Shown one piece after another: positions 22,675-32,409 of a stretch of DNA of 64,000 bases. Under the pieces are notes generated by a model. The model did no database searches. It saw nothing but the letters and a program-made list of their open reading frames with translations, and was not told where the DNA came from. How positions within the stretch are numbered: position 1 is the stretch's first letter; each line of letters begins with the position of its first letter. Location of the stretch: the NCBI GenBank assembly GCA_023055425.1, contig JALGPY010000007.1, positions 86,887,136 through 86,951,135 on the forward strand, read 5' to 3'. The stretch comes from Linanthus parryae. Its lineage: Eukaryota > Streptophyta > Magnoliopsida > Ericales > Polemoniaceae. The translations under genes were made by a program, and so were the position numbers.

Positions 22675-24211
22675 GGGACATATTGATTTATGAAACCACA
22701 TATCTTACTCAATCAGATTTGTTGATAAAGAAGCAAATTTTACTTTCCCCATTTTGGAGGGGAAACCCTAGGTTTGGGTATCTTCAATGTCTTCCGGCTC
22801 TTGTAGTTCATTTTTTGTGATATCGGTCTATGATTGAATTCCGACTCTGCACATTAGATTTCCTCATTTAGGAGGCACAATCCAAGATCCGCGTACCATG
22901 TTCTATTACGGTTTCTTACAGCTGCTCCGGCGCCGGTTTATTTCGGTCATGGGATAGTGAAGACGGGATATGAGGCGGTGGAGAAGAGGAAGAGCGGCAA
23001 TAGAGGGAAAGAGATTTACGGGGGCAGAACATTGCGGCGAGGCAGAGGCGGAGCTCGGGAAGCTGATCCTGGTGATTCATGGGGATGTCTAGTATACACC
23101 CTATCAGTCGCTGTTCTTAAGAAGTAATGAACAGTGGATGATAAACTACTTTTCTCAAATCTCGTAACTATCGTACACCCAAGCCAAAATTTCTCCGCGT
23201 AGAACCCCTTCCCCACCCCTCCACTCATGGGGTTGGACTTGAAGTGTATTTTGATAAGGTTTACCCCTCTCCCCTCCCCCCTTGGGGTCGGATATGCTCC
23301 TAGTTGTTATATATTAGACTTACTAGAAACCAATTGTCCTTCCCTCTTGGATCTTCCATAATATCTTGTAAAATATTGTGAGACATGGTCAAAATTTGAA
23401 CTTTCTAGTATATGTGTAGTGTAACCTCTAAGACTAGTATGTGAAAACACACGAGGTGGATTGGGTACGTTTCAGCTATATTTGAAATAAGTCGAAATAT
23501 AATAAGACTCCGCTTTCTTTACCTAATTCAATTTTTTTTTATCTTTCTTTAGAAAAACGTAAAAAAGCTTACTTACTTTGAAATTGTGAAATATTTTATG
23601 AAGTTGTAAATATCTTCCTTAAAAAAAAGATTACATACTTTTTTACCATATTAGTTCATAAAAGAAAATTTAATGAGTAAAAAGTAAGAAAAAGTTGAAG
23701 TTAAAAAACACTAAGTTTTTTTTGCCTAAAAAATGTAAAAAATTACCTAAACTAAGTTGTAACAAAAATGAGTAAATTAAAACTATTTTATTACTTAAAA
23801 AAGATAGAAAGGTCACCTTAATGTCGGTATTTCTAGATTGTTTCATTGACTGTTCATATGAAAATCTCAAAATTGAAACTAATATTTATCTACAAATAAA
23901 TTCTAACATGATTCATAATTAACAATCTAATTACATCTGATCGTGACAACACGTCTATGCACGGGGTTGGTCACTGGGTGCTTCAAACTATAGTTTAAGA
24001 TAAGTCTTTTGGTTGTGTGGGAAATAAAAAACTAAACATATCGTAATCATATTTGGAAACCCGGGTTCATATTTTCTTTGAGGAGAAATGTTCACTTGTG
24101 AGTGCATACTACACAAAATTTAAATTTAATTATGCAAAATTATATTTTGTAAGTATAAATTATAAGAAGGTTTTTTCAATGAAAAACTATGATTGTTTAT
24201 ACCATGCTAGA

Positions 24212-24260
24212 CAGGGGCGGAGCCATGTAGGGGAGGGGGGGGGGCACGTGCCCCTCCCAA
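24212..24260 (+). mobile_element. possible DNA-transposon end (GGGGCGGAGCC motif)
   Basis: CAGGGGCGGAGCCATGTAGG followed by a G run and GTGCCCC resembles terminal sequences common in plant hAT-like elements. I could not find the matching inverted terminus (GGCTCCGCCCCTG) further right, so the element is either truncated or the match is accidental. Confidence 0.3.
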
Positions 24261-24348
24261 AATTTTCCGAAAACACTAGATTACCCTTAATTTGAAAAAA
24301 AAAAATTAATCCATTCTATGTATTAATAATAAAGTGCCCCCCCTACCA

Positions 24349-24420
24349 CCAGCGCAGATGGTAAAGTTCTGTGTTAAGAATCAATTTGACGCATGTTCGA
24401 GTTGTCCTCTGCGCATTATT
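24349..24420 (+). repeat. tRNA-like (SINE-type) sequence 1
   Basis: AGCGCAGATGGTAAAG resembles an RNA polymerase III A box, and GCATGTTCGAGTTGTCC, 40 or so bases on, resembles a B box. The spacing fits a tRNA-derived SINE head. No clear A-rich tail or target duplication is seen. Confidence 0.35.
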
Positions 24421-24474
24421 TATTTTTTTCATCAAAAAATCAGAAAAACAACAAAATTAATAGTGCTTGTGGGG

Positions 24475-24547
24475 AATCGAACCCTGGTGGCTGAAGTCAA
24501 TAAGTCAATATAAGAGTACTTTACCAACTTAGCCAAATCGATTATAA
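24475..24547 (-). repeat. tRNA-like (SINE-type) sequence 2, inverted
   Basis: On the minus strand TTTGGCTAAGTTGGTAAAG (A-box-like) is followed by CCAGGGTTCGATTCCCCAC (B-box-like). It faces sequence 1 about 55 bases away. It has no convincing cloverleaf and is not called a tRNA gene. Confidence 0.4.
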
Positions 24548-26581
24548 CAATAATTTAGATATTTAATTAATTTTATACTTAAATGAAACTACCTGGCTCT
24601 CTCAAACAAGAAATCTCGAAAACAATAGTTTATCTCACACTCAAACATATTGGGTGACTATGTAGTCATAACTTCTTCTGACCAATTACAATACCACCAA
24701 AGACCATTTCTAGAACTCAATTTGGAACATCCCTATTCCTCCGAAAATTAGAACTTTTTGATGGAAACTTCCAAACAACTATATCCCGACCAATGTAAAT
24801 CTTTCTCAAAAAGGGATGAATATACCTCTTTGCTAGTTTTATCTTCGATTCCAGGAAGACGAAGGACACCTCTTTCAGGATTGTCCCAGATCGGTAATTG
24901 TTTTTTCTACCCATGACTTGGATCTGAAAATCACCAACAAATTCTTACTTTTCAGATTCGTTTTGAAAAATATTATCCTCAAAACCCCAACAGAGTAAAA
25001 AAGTTTTTTTCTCCATGTGCTTGTGACAGATTTGAAACTCTAGAAACCGTTTGATTTATAAATATAAATATATTTTGATAGAAGATGTGATAATAAATTC
25101 AAGTTCAGAAAATTAAGAGTTTATTTCCATTTATCTTTCTACTCGTTTTGCACATGCACGCCCGTTGGAAGTTTAGGAGAATCACCGTTGGAGTCCGCCG
25201 TCGCCGGGTAGGCTAAAATTAAACACAGACGTTGCAGTTTCTATCAACAAAAACTTTTGTGGAGATGGTGTTGCTGGATGGAACTCAGAGGGTGATTTTG
25301 CTTGCGGATTTGCCTTCCAGGTCCCTTTCTGCAAAGTCCCTCTCTTCGCGGCATTTTGAGCTCTTCAACAAACTGGTGAAATGTTGCGAGATAGAGGTTT
25401 TGTGAATTTGATTGTGGAGATCGACTCTCTTATTTTAAGACAAACTTGAGAAGATGAGAGGCGGTTGAGTGGATAGAGGCGGTGGATTGGAGAGAGGAAA
25501 TGATATGAAAAGTTTGGTTGTTGTTTGTAACGAAGCTGTATCATTTATATCACATGGTAGGGTTCAAATTTGTCCAAGGGACAAAAGAAACCCTTACACA
25601 TTGTCTACCTAGTTTGGGCTTAGATAGTCTTTAATGTATTGGTTGCGTTGTTACATGCCCTGAAAGAATGTACAACTTATCAGTTTCCGAGAGGCCCAAT
25701 ATTTAAATAAATGTCCAATATATTTTTTGAAAAAAAAATTACAATTTTTCCAATTGAGTTAATGATTATACTTACTCACGCAAATATACAATAACAACTA
25801 GACTCATACTCTCATAACTAAATGATTTGTTATATTAGCTAAAGTATTCACGTCAACTCTGTGGGCAGATACTAATTATTGAATGCTGTAGATATTTGGA
25901 TTTAGGAGCTATGTTAGTGTAGGCTTTAACACTCTCGTTGTGTCACGTGAAGGACCGCCAGCACGGACCACACCCCCAGTCACCATTTTAGACCATGATT
26001 AGGTGGCTTGTCCATGGGCCTCACGGACTTGATTAATTGAAGTTAATACTAGGATAGAGTAAACTTTAGCAAATTTTATTCAATCAATTAACAAAAAAAA
26101 AAAACTCGCTACTATCTTGATTTTCTTTTACCATATGTATAAAATATCATATACTATTGCAGTGAAATCTTATAGATAAACAAATAACATCGGCAAGTAA
26201 ATAAGTTTCTTCTTTGGATAAGGGGAAAAACGAACATTCGGTAGATAAATAACATTACCAAATGTATTATTTTCTTCGTTCCTAAGATTATTTATTTATC
26301 GTAATTTTATTGTACATACATCAATTTAGAACTAAGTCAGCTATTCAATTCAACTTGGCTTAAATTTAGTATGTGATCGGAATCCCGAATTTTAATCCAA
26401 GTTGGATTCAAATATGCAACTCTTGACTATCTCATCTGCGATGACACCAATTTTAAGCTGATAATATACAGATTGGAGCAATCTATGGACATGGTAGAAC
26501 TCCCCAAATTATGGATTTTTCAGATGAAAATATCTTAAAAGATAATCTTAATATGTTTTGGACATTAGCATGATTAGTGTT

Positions 26582-26955
26582 TGTTAGATTCTGGGGATTC
26601 AAATACCTAGCATAGAAAATTGACTTGGTCTAAGACGGCTAAGGATGGTTTCCCTGTCCGTTTTGGAATGTTTTTCCTTGTATGTTTTGGTAATTTTAGT
26701 CGTTGCTTTGGGCATAAGTCAGCAGTCTATGCCTATATATGAGTGTAGGTCGTGGATATTAGCTTGTGTGGTGTGTCTTGGATTGCAATTGGTTCTCTCA
26801 TGAAAAAAATTGGGATTGTTTTGGCTGTTGACGTAGCTAATCGCAAAACTAGTGAGCCATATTGAATTGCTTGTGTTGTAATTCATCTTTTAATTTGTTT
26901 CATTGGTATTCTTGATTCCTAAAAAGTGGTATCTTGCTTCCTCACTTTATTCTAA
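26582..26955 (+). repeat. small copia-type LTR
   Basis: The segment opens with TGTTAGATTCTGGGGA, has a TATA-like CCTATATATGAG near 26732, and is followed within a few bases by a PBS-like sequence. Its length of about 370 bases fits small-LTR copia lineages such as Ale. Only one LTR is seen. Confidence 0.55.
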
Positions 26956-26959
26956 AAAT

Positions 26960-26972
26960 TGGTATTAGATCC
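26960..26972 (+). other. degenerate primer binding site
   Basis: TGGTATTAGATCC differs at two positions from the initiator-Met type TGGTATCAGAGCC. It lies just after the small LTR and about 24 bases before an ATG that opens a short gag-like start (MSDSKFVWDEDLLF, then stop). Confidence 0.55.
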
Positions 26973-26995
26973 AAGTTGATTTGGGTATTCTGGTG

Positions 26996-27600
26996 ATGAG
27001 TGATAGCAAATTCGTTTGGGATGAAGATTTATTATTTTAACGAGAATAGTATTGTTTATAAACCAACCACCAAGCCTTTATTGGGAGGCTATTAGGTTCC
27101 TTGTTGGGGGATCTATCAGGCTCCTTGTTGGAGTAGAAATTGAGTTCATGCTATGGAGCATTTTGGATAACATATGATTGGGTGTGAAAGAGATCAAGCA
27201 AATCTGACACGTTGTTGTTTCCGGCGCGAATTTGGCGATTCAAGCGCATCTGGCGTTCTAGCGATTTGGCGTTTGGGCGAAACTGGGCTTCCGGCATGGA
27301 GCATTGGGCACTTGGATCTTGTTCTGGACTCTAGAGGGATTCAAGTCAAGGTGGAGACGACTCAAGTCAACTGACGGATTTTGCTCGTGGCATGGAGCAA
27401 TTGATGCGTGTTGTTGACATGAGATTTGATTGGTAGCGCGTTATTGGGCGTTCATCGGTTGATTGCTTATTGTTGGGCATGCATTGTTTGGCGGCGTGTC
27501 AATGTGTAGACACTGATTGTTGGCACGTTATTGGGTGTATCTTGGTTTGCACATTGGCGCGGTTCTTGGTTGCGAAATTGATATGACATCGAGCAGAATT
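26996..27600 (+). pseudogene. remnant 5' internal region of the small copia element
   Basis: An ATG at 26996 starts a frame of 14 residues ending in TAA. Further on, a plus-strand frame (27174-27374) of 66 residues has no recognisable motif. The position after a PBS suggests decayed gag. The region also has repeated TTGGCG/TTGTTGG words. Nothing more can be supported. Confidence 0.3.
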
Positions 27601-27639
27601 TGATAGATTAGAGCTTACCTCAATCGCACTGACTAGTGA

Positions 27640-29071
27640 CAATCACTAGCGTAGAAAAGATGCGGCGCCTCTACGGTATCCCCATGAATCACACGTGAAG
27701 CATTCATAACATGATAAGGGTGATAAGGTTACCTTGTTAGTCTGACTGATCACTGCGTAAAATTGATTTCCACGCCTCTACAGATATCCACACCATAGGA
27801 TATCCAACTAGAACTCCCTCTAGTGTTTGTTATTGCGGTGTAGAAGAAGGAGGAATCACAGAGGAGCTTCATCCAATAAAGTGTGAAGCGCAACAATGGA
27901 GGAGGAGGGTTTCAACCTCTTTTTGTGCCGTCCGCCCTAGGGAGGTTCGGTCCTCTCTTTTATCTTATCTATCTTACTCTAATTATTTCATCTAATGAAA
28001 TATTAGGCTTGGACTAGGCTTTTATAATTAACAACTCTTCATATGAATTACAAAACTGCCCCACTACAAATCTAACCATAATTGGATTCGTACAATACTA
28101 TTTCGATTCATACTTGGATTAGTCAAATACTAATCCGATCCATACTTGTATTAATTAGGACTTTAGTCCACTTTGCTATTTAGTCCAAATAAATATGCAC
28201 GTTGTTGCACTTTGATCCTTGATTCTTTTCCTTTTAATTAGTCCAACTAATTAACATCTATATCCAGTCTAATCCTTTATGTGTGTGAACCTACAAGTCC
28301 CTATTACAATGGTCGTAAAAATTACAAACATTCAGCGGTGTCTAGCAACACATCAGTGCTACCGAAGCAATATGAATAGTCCGTGATCTGAAAAACGTCT
28401 ATGACTAATATTACCATGTTGTATATTCCCTTTGTCACAATATTCAAACTGCACACGAGACACAGATGTCAAACTCGTATATCCAATCCATAGTTTCTCG
28501 ATCCTGGGAATAGACTTAGCTGAACAGATAACAACAATATCATATATTGATTTACCTGATCCTGGCCAGGTATTTATAAGTACTACCCATCGAGTGGCTG
28601 CGGAAACAAACTCCTGTTATGTGAGACGCACAAATCCTATCTACATCACTACCATTTCTCAGCTTGCTTTATATGATGTTCGATTATCGCCTTTATAGTA
28701 ACCCTGTTACGGTGAAACGTTTGACGATATCAAAATATGATAAAGTCACAACTAGAATATCTAGTGACTTCAAGTCAAAGGACCACAAAACCATTGTCAC
28801 TATGAGAAGCTTTTGTGACATTCACCTACCTCTGATGTAGCCTTCTCGTGGTGGGTTAATCCAGTATGCCATTACTCCTAATGCATAACCATGTGTTAGA
28901 ATTGATATCTCTATATCAATCTACCTAAACACTACTCTCCATGTACAGTGATCGTCCTACTAACCAATATACTTTACTAGGGATAGTTCAAGATAAACAA
29001 AAATTGCAATCTAAGGACTTCATTATATGAATTTCTCCAAATCTAATTAAACGAATATTGAAAGACAAAAT
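27640..29071 (-). repeat. diverged copia LTR, insertion target of Tat copy 1
   Basis: It has the landmarks of the large copia LTRs ('ttcataacatgataaggg', 'tccaatccatagtttctcg', 'cattactcctaatgcat', 'actagggata') but is clearly more diverged, so it is another subfamily. The 5' terminus is missing. Its last part runs directly into the GTAGG target duplication before the Tat LTR at 29077. Confidence 0.75.
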
Positions 29072-29076
29072 GTAGG
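29072..29076 (+). other. target-site duplication GTAGG, left copy
   Basis: GTAGG directly precedes the 5' LTR (TGTAGATAG...). The same five bases follow the 3' LTR at 43741-43745. A 5 bp duplication is normal for LTR retrotransposons and shows that 29077-43740 is one insertion. Confidence 0.85.
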
Positions 29077-29702
29077 TGTAGATAGTGCTTTCTGGAAAGG
29101 AAGATCTTAGCCACGTGGTGACCATCCAGCACACCATACTGTGCTCTACACACACTAGATCACCAGCCGCGCTGATCCACGTGGGGGCTGCGAGACAGGG
29201 CCCTCGCATACCACCGCACGGGACTTGTAGGGACTTAGTGGTATGGAGGCTAGAGTATGTCCTGTCGCGTGCGAGCGACAACCAAGCCCGCGCGCGACCC
29301 CTAGTAACTGCTTTTGAGAGATTTGTGGCACGAGCTTCATAGAGCCGGTCAAACCCGGTCAACCATTGTAACGGTTCCGGTATACGCGGATAACGTGCTG
29401 TAACAGTCCCTATATACGCGGACGAACGTGCCGTTGTGGTTAAGCTAATTAAGCCGCCATTGATGGGCGCATTAACCACACTACAACGGTCACCTTCTCT
29501 GTTATATATAGGACGTTAACCCTTCCATACAGAGGAGGGGAACAACCGAGATACGCGAAAGCTCTGCCAAAATCCTGTCTCTCTCTCATACAGTACTATT
29601 GCCTTACTCTCTCCCAACACACAACCCAACACTTCCTGTGTTATTTCTATCCCTTGCTCTTGGTGTACATTGAATTCTCTCTGCAGGATTCTCTTGTACA
29701 CA
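29077..29702 (+). repeat. 5' LTR, Tat family 1 copy 1
   Basis: It begins TGTAGATAGTGC and ends CTTGTACACA. It contains a TATA box (GTTATATATAGGAC, 29501-29514), so RNA should start shortly downstream. Open frames on its minus strand (up to 163 aa, 28988-29479) recur in the other LTR copies but match no protein I know. They probably reflect GC-rich LTR sequence. Confidence 0.92.
29501..29512 (+). promoter_or_regulatory. LTR TATA box
   Basis: GTTATATATAGG sits about 190 bases before the LTR end. It is conserved in the LTRs at 43541 and 63824. It would drive sense transcription of the element. Confidence 0.6.
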
Positions 29703-29705
29703 TTT

Positions 29706-29723
29706 TGGTGAACCCGAGGTGAA
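29706..29723 (+). other. primer binding site position, Tat family 1
   Basis: TGGTGAACCCGAGGTGAA follows the LTR end after three bases. TGG pairs with the CCA end of a tRNA. Tat family 2 has the similar TGGTGAACCTGACGTGAA at its own PBS position (47594-47612, minus). I cannot name the primer tRNA. Confidence 0.55.
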
Positions 29724-29742
29724 CTTACCATTGCAAGCAACC

Positions 29743-31347
29743 ATGTCTCATGAAGATGATGTCAGTAACAGATCGCCTTCCACGGAGACCACCTCGGGAG
29801 AGGAGGCCCGTCGTACTCCTACAGCCGCCGGTGAAGCTCCGACGATAGAGGCCTTGGACGCCACCATCCAGAACCAGGCGAAGGTCCTCAAAGCTCAATC
29901 TGCGCAGCTGGAACGGATAATGGCTATCTTGGGGACTCTTGCCCTGAATCCTGCATCTGTCACTGTTGTCTCTCATGGAGGAGGAACTTCCACCACTCAA
30001 GGATTGGGAGCGTCAACCACACCACCTAATCCTAACCTTCAAACTCCCCCGGCAATGGCGCAAGGACAAACAGCTCAAATGTTGCCTCTCACCACTCATG
30101 TGCCTCAACCGCCAACCCTGGCAGCCAATCCGTCCTCACAATATCCTTTGCCTCCTCCGCCGGCGGCATGGGGCAATGCGAATCCACAGTACGTTCCTAG
30201 CCCTTCCGTGGCATATGTGTCACCTCCAACTGCGACAACCCCTCCTCCTGCTGCTGGGGGAAATGCGCCGGAATGTATGACGTCGCTGCAGCGGCGCATA
30301 GAAATTATCCTAGCTAATCAACCGTTCGCGGACACCATCATCCCGAAGCTTGACAATGATCCACCTATCCCACGAGAGATCTACCTCATGCCTAACCCTG
30401 CTGGGTACAAGGCTCCTAAATGGGACAAGTTCAAAGATGTCAATGGGAACGCCCATGAGCATGTCATGCGTTTCATCGATGTGATGGGGCCATATGGGGC
30501 TGATCCCAAGCTGCTGATGCGCGAGTTCCCTAAATCCCTGGGGAACGTGGCCTACAAGTGGTACAGGACACTGGAGGCTGGATCCGTGAACACCTGGGGC
30601 GACATGGTCCAGAAATTTTATACCAGATTCTTCCTGATGGAAGAAAAGGTGACAATGATTCATCTTTCGCGGATGTACCAGAAGCGCGAGGAAGATGGAG
30701 TAACATTCATCAAGAAGTTCAGGGCCAAGTCCTTGGAATGCAAAGATTTGATACTCAAGAGCAGACTCGTGGAAATATGCCTGCAGTGCATGCGAGACGA
30801 GTACAAAGGTATGCTTATCAACCTGCAAACTCCTATATTTTCGAAGCTGATCAAATGCACAAAGAATATAGAGCCTATAGTGGAGAGGCAGAAAGAGAGG
30901 CACGCCTCTGAGAGATCCCCGAGCGGGACTACCTTTAAAATTGGGAGGTTCTGCTACAAAAGGGGACGTGAAGCCGAAGTGAATATGTTCTCGTCCCAAA
31001 AGCAGCCGAAGGTCGCAAACTTCGATGCACCACCTCTACCATGTTCGGTAGAGGAAGCAAGTGACTTGTGCAGACAATGGCGTAAAGACGGAATCTTGCC
31101 GCCGCTTGAAAGGACACCCTCCAAGGAGATGGCGAGGGACCCAAAGTGGTGTGAATGTCACGGAAAGTTCATGCATCCCACGGCTGACTGCAAGAAGCTC
31201 AAAATCATGGTAAGCGAAAAGATGAAAAATAGCGAGCTGATTGTCAGCGACCAGAGGAAGGATGTGCGAAACAATCCAGTGCCTGCTCACGCGGAGCAAG
31301 AGCCGAAGGGCAAAGAGGTTGCCATGATCTCGATTATGGACCTCTAA
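29743..31347 (+). CDS. gag of Tat family 1 copy 1
   Basis: The start is the ATG at 29743 (MSHEDDVSNR), 38 bases after the PBS; the open frame extends further upstream only through non-ATG codons. The product is about 534 residues. It begins with an acidic and coiled region (IQNQAKVLKAQSAQLERIMA), then a long Pro/Thr-rich stretch (residues about 90-180), then the retrotransposon gag core (VMRFIDVMGPYGADPKLLMR, KWYRTLEAGSVNTWGDMVQK). Near the end is a CxxC..H..C-type zinc segment, WCECHGKFMHPTADCKKLK. The frame ends at TAA (31345), and coding resumes at once in the same frame with protease. Copy 2 has the same stop. Confidence 0.85.
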   Translation: MSHEDDVSNRSPSTETTSGEEARRTPTAAGEAPTIEALDATIQNQAKVLKAQSAQLERIMAILGTLALNPASVTVVSHGGGTSTTQGLGASTTPPNPNLQTPPAMAQGQTAQMLPLTTHVPQPPTLAANPSSQYPLPPPPAAWGNANPQYVPSPSVAYVSPPTATTPPPAAGGNAPECMTSLQRRIEIILANQPFADTIIPKLDNDPPIPREIYLMPNPAGYKAPKWDKFKDVNGNAHEHVMRFIDVMGPYGADPKLLMREFPKSLGNVAYKWYRTLEAGSVNTWGDMVQKFYTRFFLMEEKVTMIHLSRMYQKREEDGVTFIKKFRAKSLECKDLILKSRLVEICLQCMRDEYKGMLINLQTPIFSKLIKCTKNIEPIVERQKERHASERSPSGTTFKIGRFCYKRGREAEVNMFSSQKQPKVANFDAPPLPCSVEEASDLCRQWRKDGILPPLERTPSKEMARDPKWCECHGKFMHPTADCKKLKIMVSEKMKNSELIVSDQRKDVRNNPVPAHAEQEPKGKEVAMISIMDL

Positions 31348-32295
31348 GAGGTTGCAGAGGATGGTCTACCCATCATTGCCGAGATCCACAACGACGAGGA
31401 CTACAGCATAGACACGGCGGACGAACGTGCTGATCGGATGAAGGGGTCGCACGGGTTCAGCAGGTTCTTATATGAAATGAACTTATCGGAGAAGTGCCGG
31501 AAGGAAATGACAAGGGCGATCCGGAGGATAGCGGAAGATTACGAGGAAGATATCGTGATCTCCAACGGGAAGGTTGTTAGGGAATCTCGCTCTACAGAAA
31601 AGGTCATAGCTTTCTCCGCAAGCGACAAGAAGACAGATGCGAGCCACCAGAAGCCTCTATATGTAACGACAGTCATCAATGGCGTGGAGTTCAAAAGAGC
31701 GTTTGTCGACGGAGGAGCAGCGGTAAACGTTGTCTCGCTCAACACTCTGAAGCTAGCAGGAATCCCGGAGCAGAAGATTGTCAGGCATCCATCCCCGCTG
31801 ATGGGATTTGGAAGCGACTCTAGAATGACGATAGGATGGATCCGTCTGGGTCTTCAGATCGGTAAAATCAAATGTTCAGCCAAGTTCTATGTCATAGATG
31901 CGAACACTACGTGTCACATGATTATAGGCCGGGCCTGGATTTATCGCTTCGATGCGGTCCCTTCAACAGCTCACCAGGTGATGAAAGCTATCTGGAATGA
32001 CAGAATAGTTGAGATACCAGCTTCGACAAATCCTTTCAACCTGGATGAAGCGCATCTCAGTGAGGCGGTATGGTTCACTGAGATGGAAGATGAGCAAACG
32101 CCGGGGCCGTTCAACCCCACTCCTTTGCCTCGATGGGAGGACATCAAAAATCAGTCACCCGCAGGAGTGATGGTGACAAGAGAGGAGGCCAAGGAAAAGT
32201 CGCATATGCGAGAAGAGGCACCGCGAATTGCCTACCAAAGAAAGAATGTTTACACCTTGAAGAGGATAGCAAAGCATGATCCCGAGGGAAAATAA
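31348..32295 (+). pseudogene. aspartic protease region, Tat family 1 copy 1
   Basis: The frame continues directly from gag after the TAA. The longest open piece begins at 31438. The active-site segment is FKRAFVDGGAAVNVVSLNTL, followed by the second conserved segment HMIIGRAWIYRFDAVPSTAH. DGG replaces the usual DTG or DSG, as in some Tat proteases. It ends in another in-frame TAA at 32293, and a TGA follows at 32338 before the RT frame. The protease would cut the polyprotein. Whether it is made depends on reading past the gag stop. Confidence 0.75.
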
Positions 32296-32349
32296 ATAGA
32301 AAGCTTCTACACAAACGGGAAGAAGTGCTACCGCATATGAAGGTGCGCG

Positions 32350-32381
32350 GGGATATCCCCACGTGAGCATGGGGATATCCC
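32350..32381 (+). repeat. twin GGGATATCCC palindromes
   Basis: Two GGGGATATCCC palindromes, one extended to 12 bases, lie 10 bases apart in the protease-RT junction. Both copies of the element have them (52595-52626 in copy 2). They may fold together. No function is known. Confidence 0.6.
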
Positions 32382-32409
32382 TGAGAAAATCAACCAAATC
32401 GAGCAGATC

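Larger units (their letters stand above)
22675..26581. other. unassigned AT-rich interval
   Basis: I see no recognisable gene in these 3.9 kb. Open frames are short (60-80 aa) and unlike any family I know. There are homopolymer runs, a C-rich patch at 23265-23285, a possible transposon end at 24212, tRNA-like sequences at 24349-24547, and a moderately GC-rich patch at 22900-23230. A short stretch at 25256-25360 could be a decayed exon, but I cannot identify it. Confidence 0.5.

Noticed and set aside
23016..23228. 70-residue minus-strand frame in the GC-richer patch
   Set aside because: There is no motif, no supporting context and no conservation to compare.
24475..24547. possible tRNA gene
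   Set aside because: Only the B box is good. No cloverleaf with paired acceptor stem can be drawn by eye, so it is listed as a SINE-type sequence.
25256..25360. short plus-strand stretch that might be a decayed exon (GDGVAGWNSEGDFACGFAFQ)
   Set aside because: It is too short and unrecognised, and nothing nearby supports a gene.
28988..29479. 163-residue minus-strand frame, recurring as 123-residue frames at 43148-43519 and 63433-63804
   Set aside because: It lies wholly within the LTR and its edge, is repeated only because the LTR is repeated, and has no recognisable domain.
30310..30999. 229-residue minus-strand frame opposite gag
   Set aside because: It is the reverse shadow of the gag core on the plus strand, and its composition is that expected of an antisense reading.
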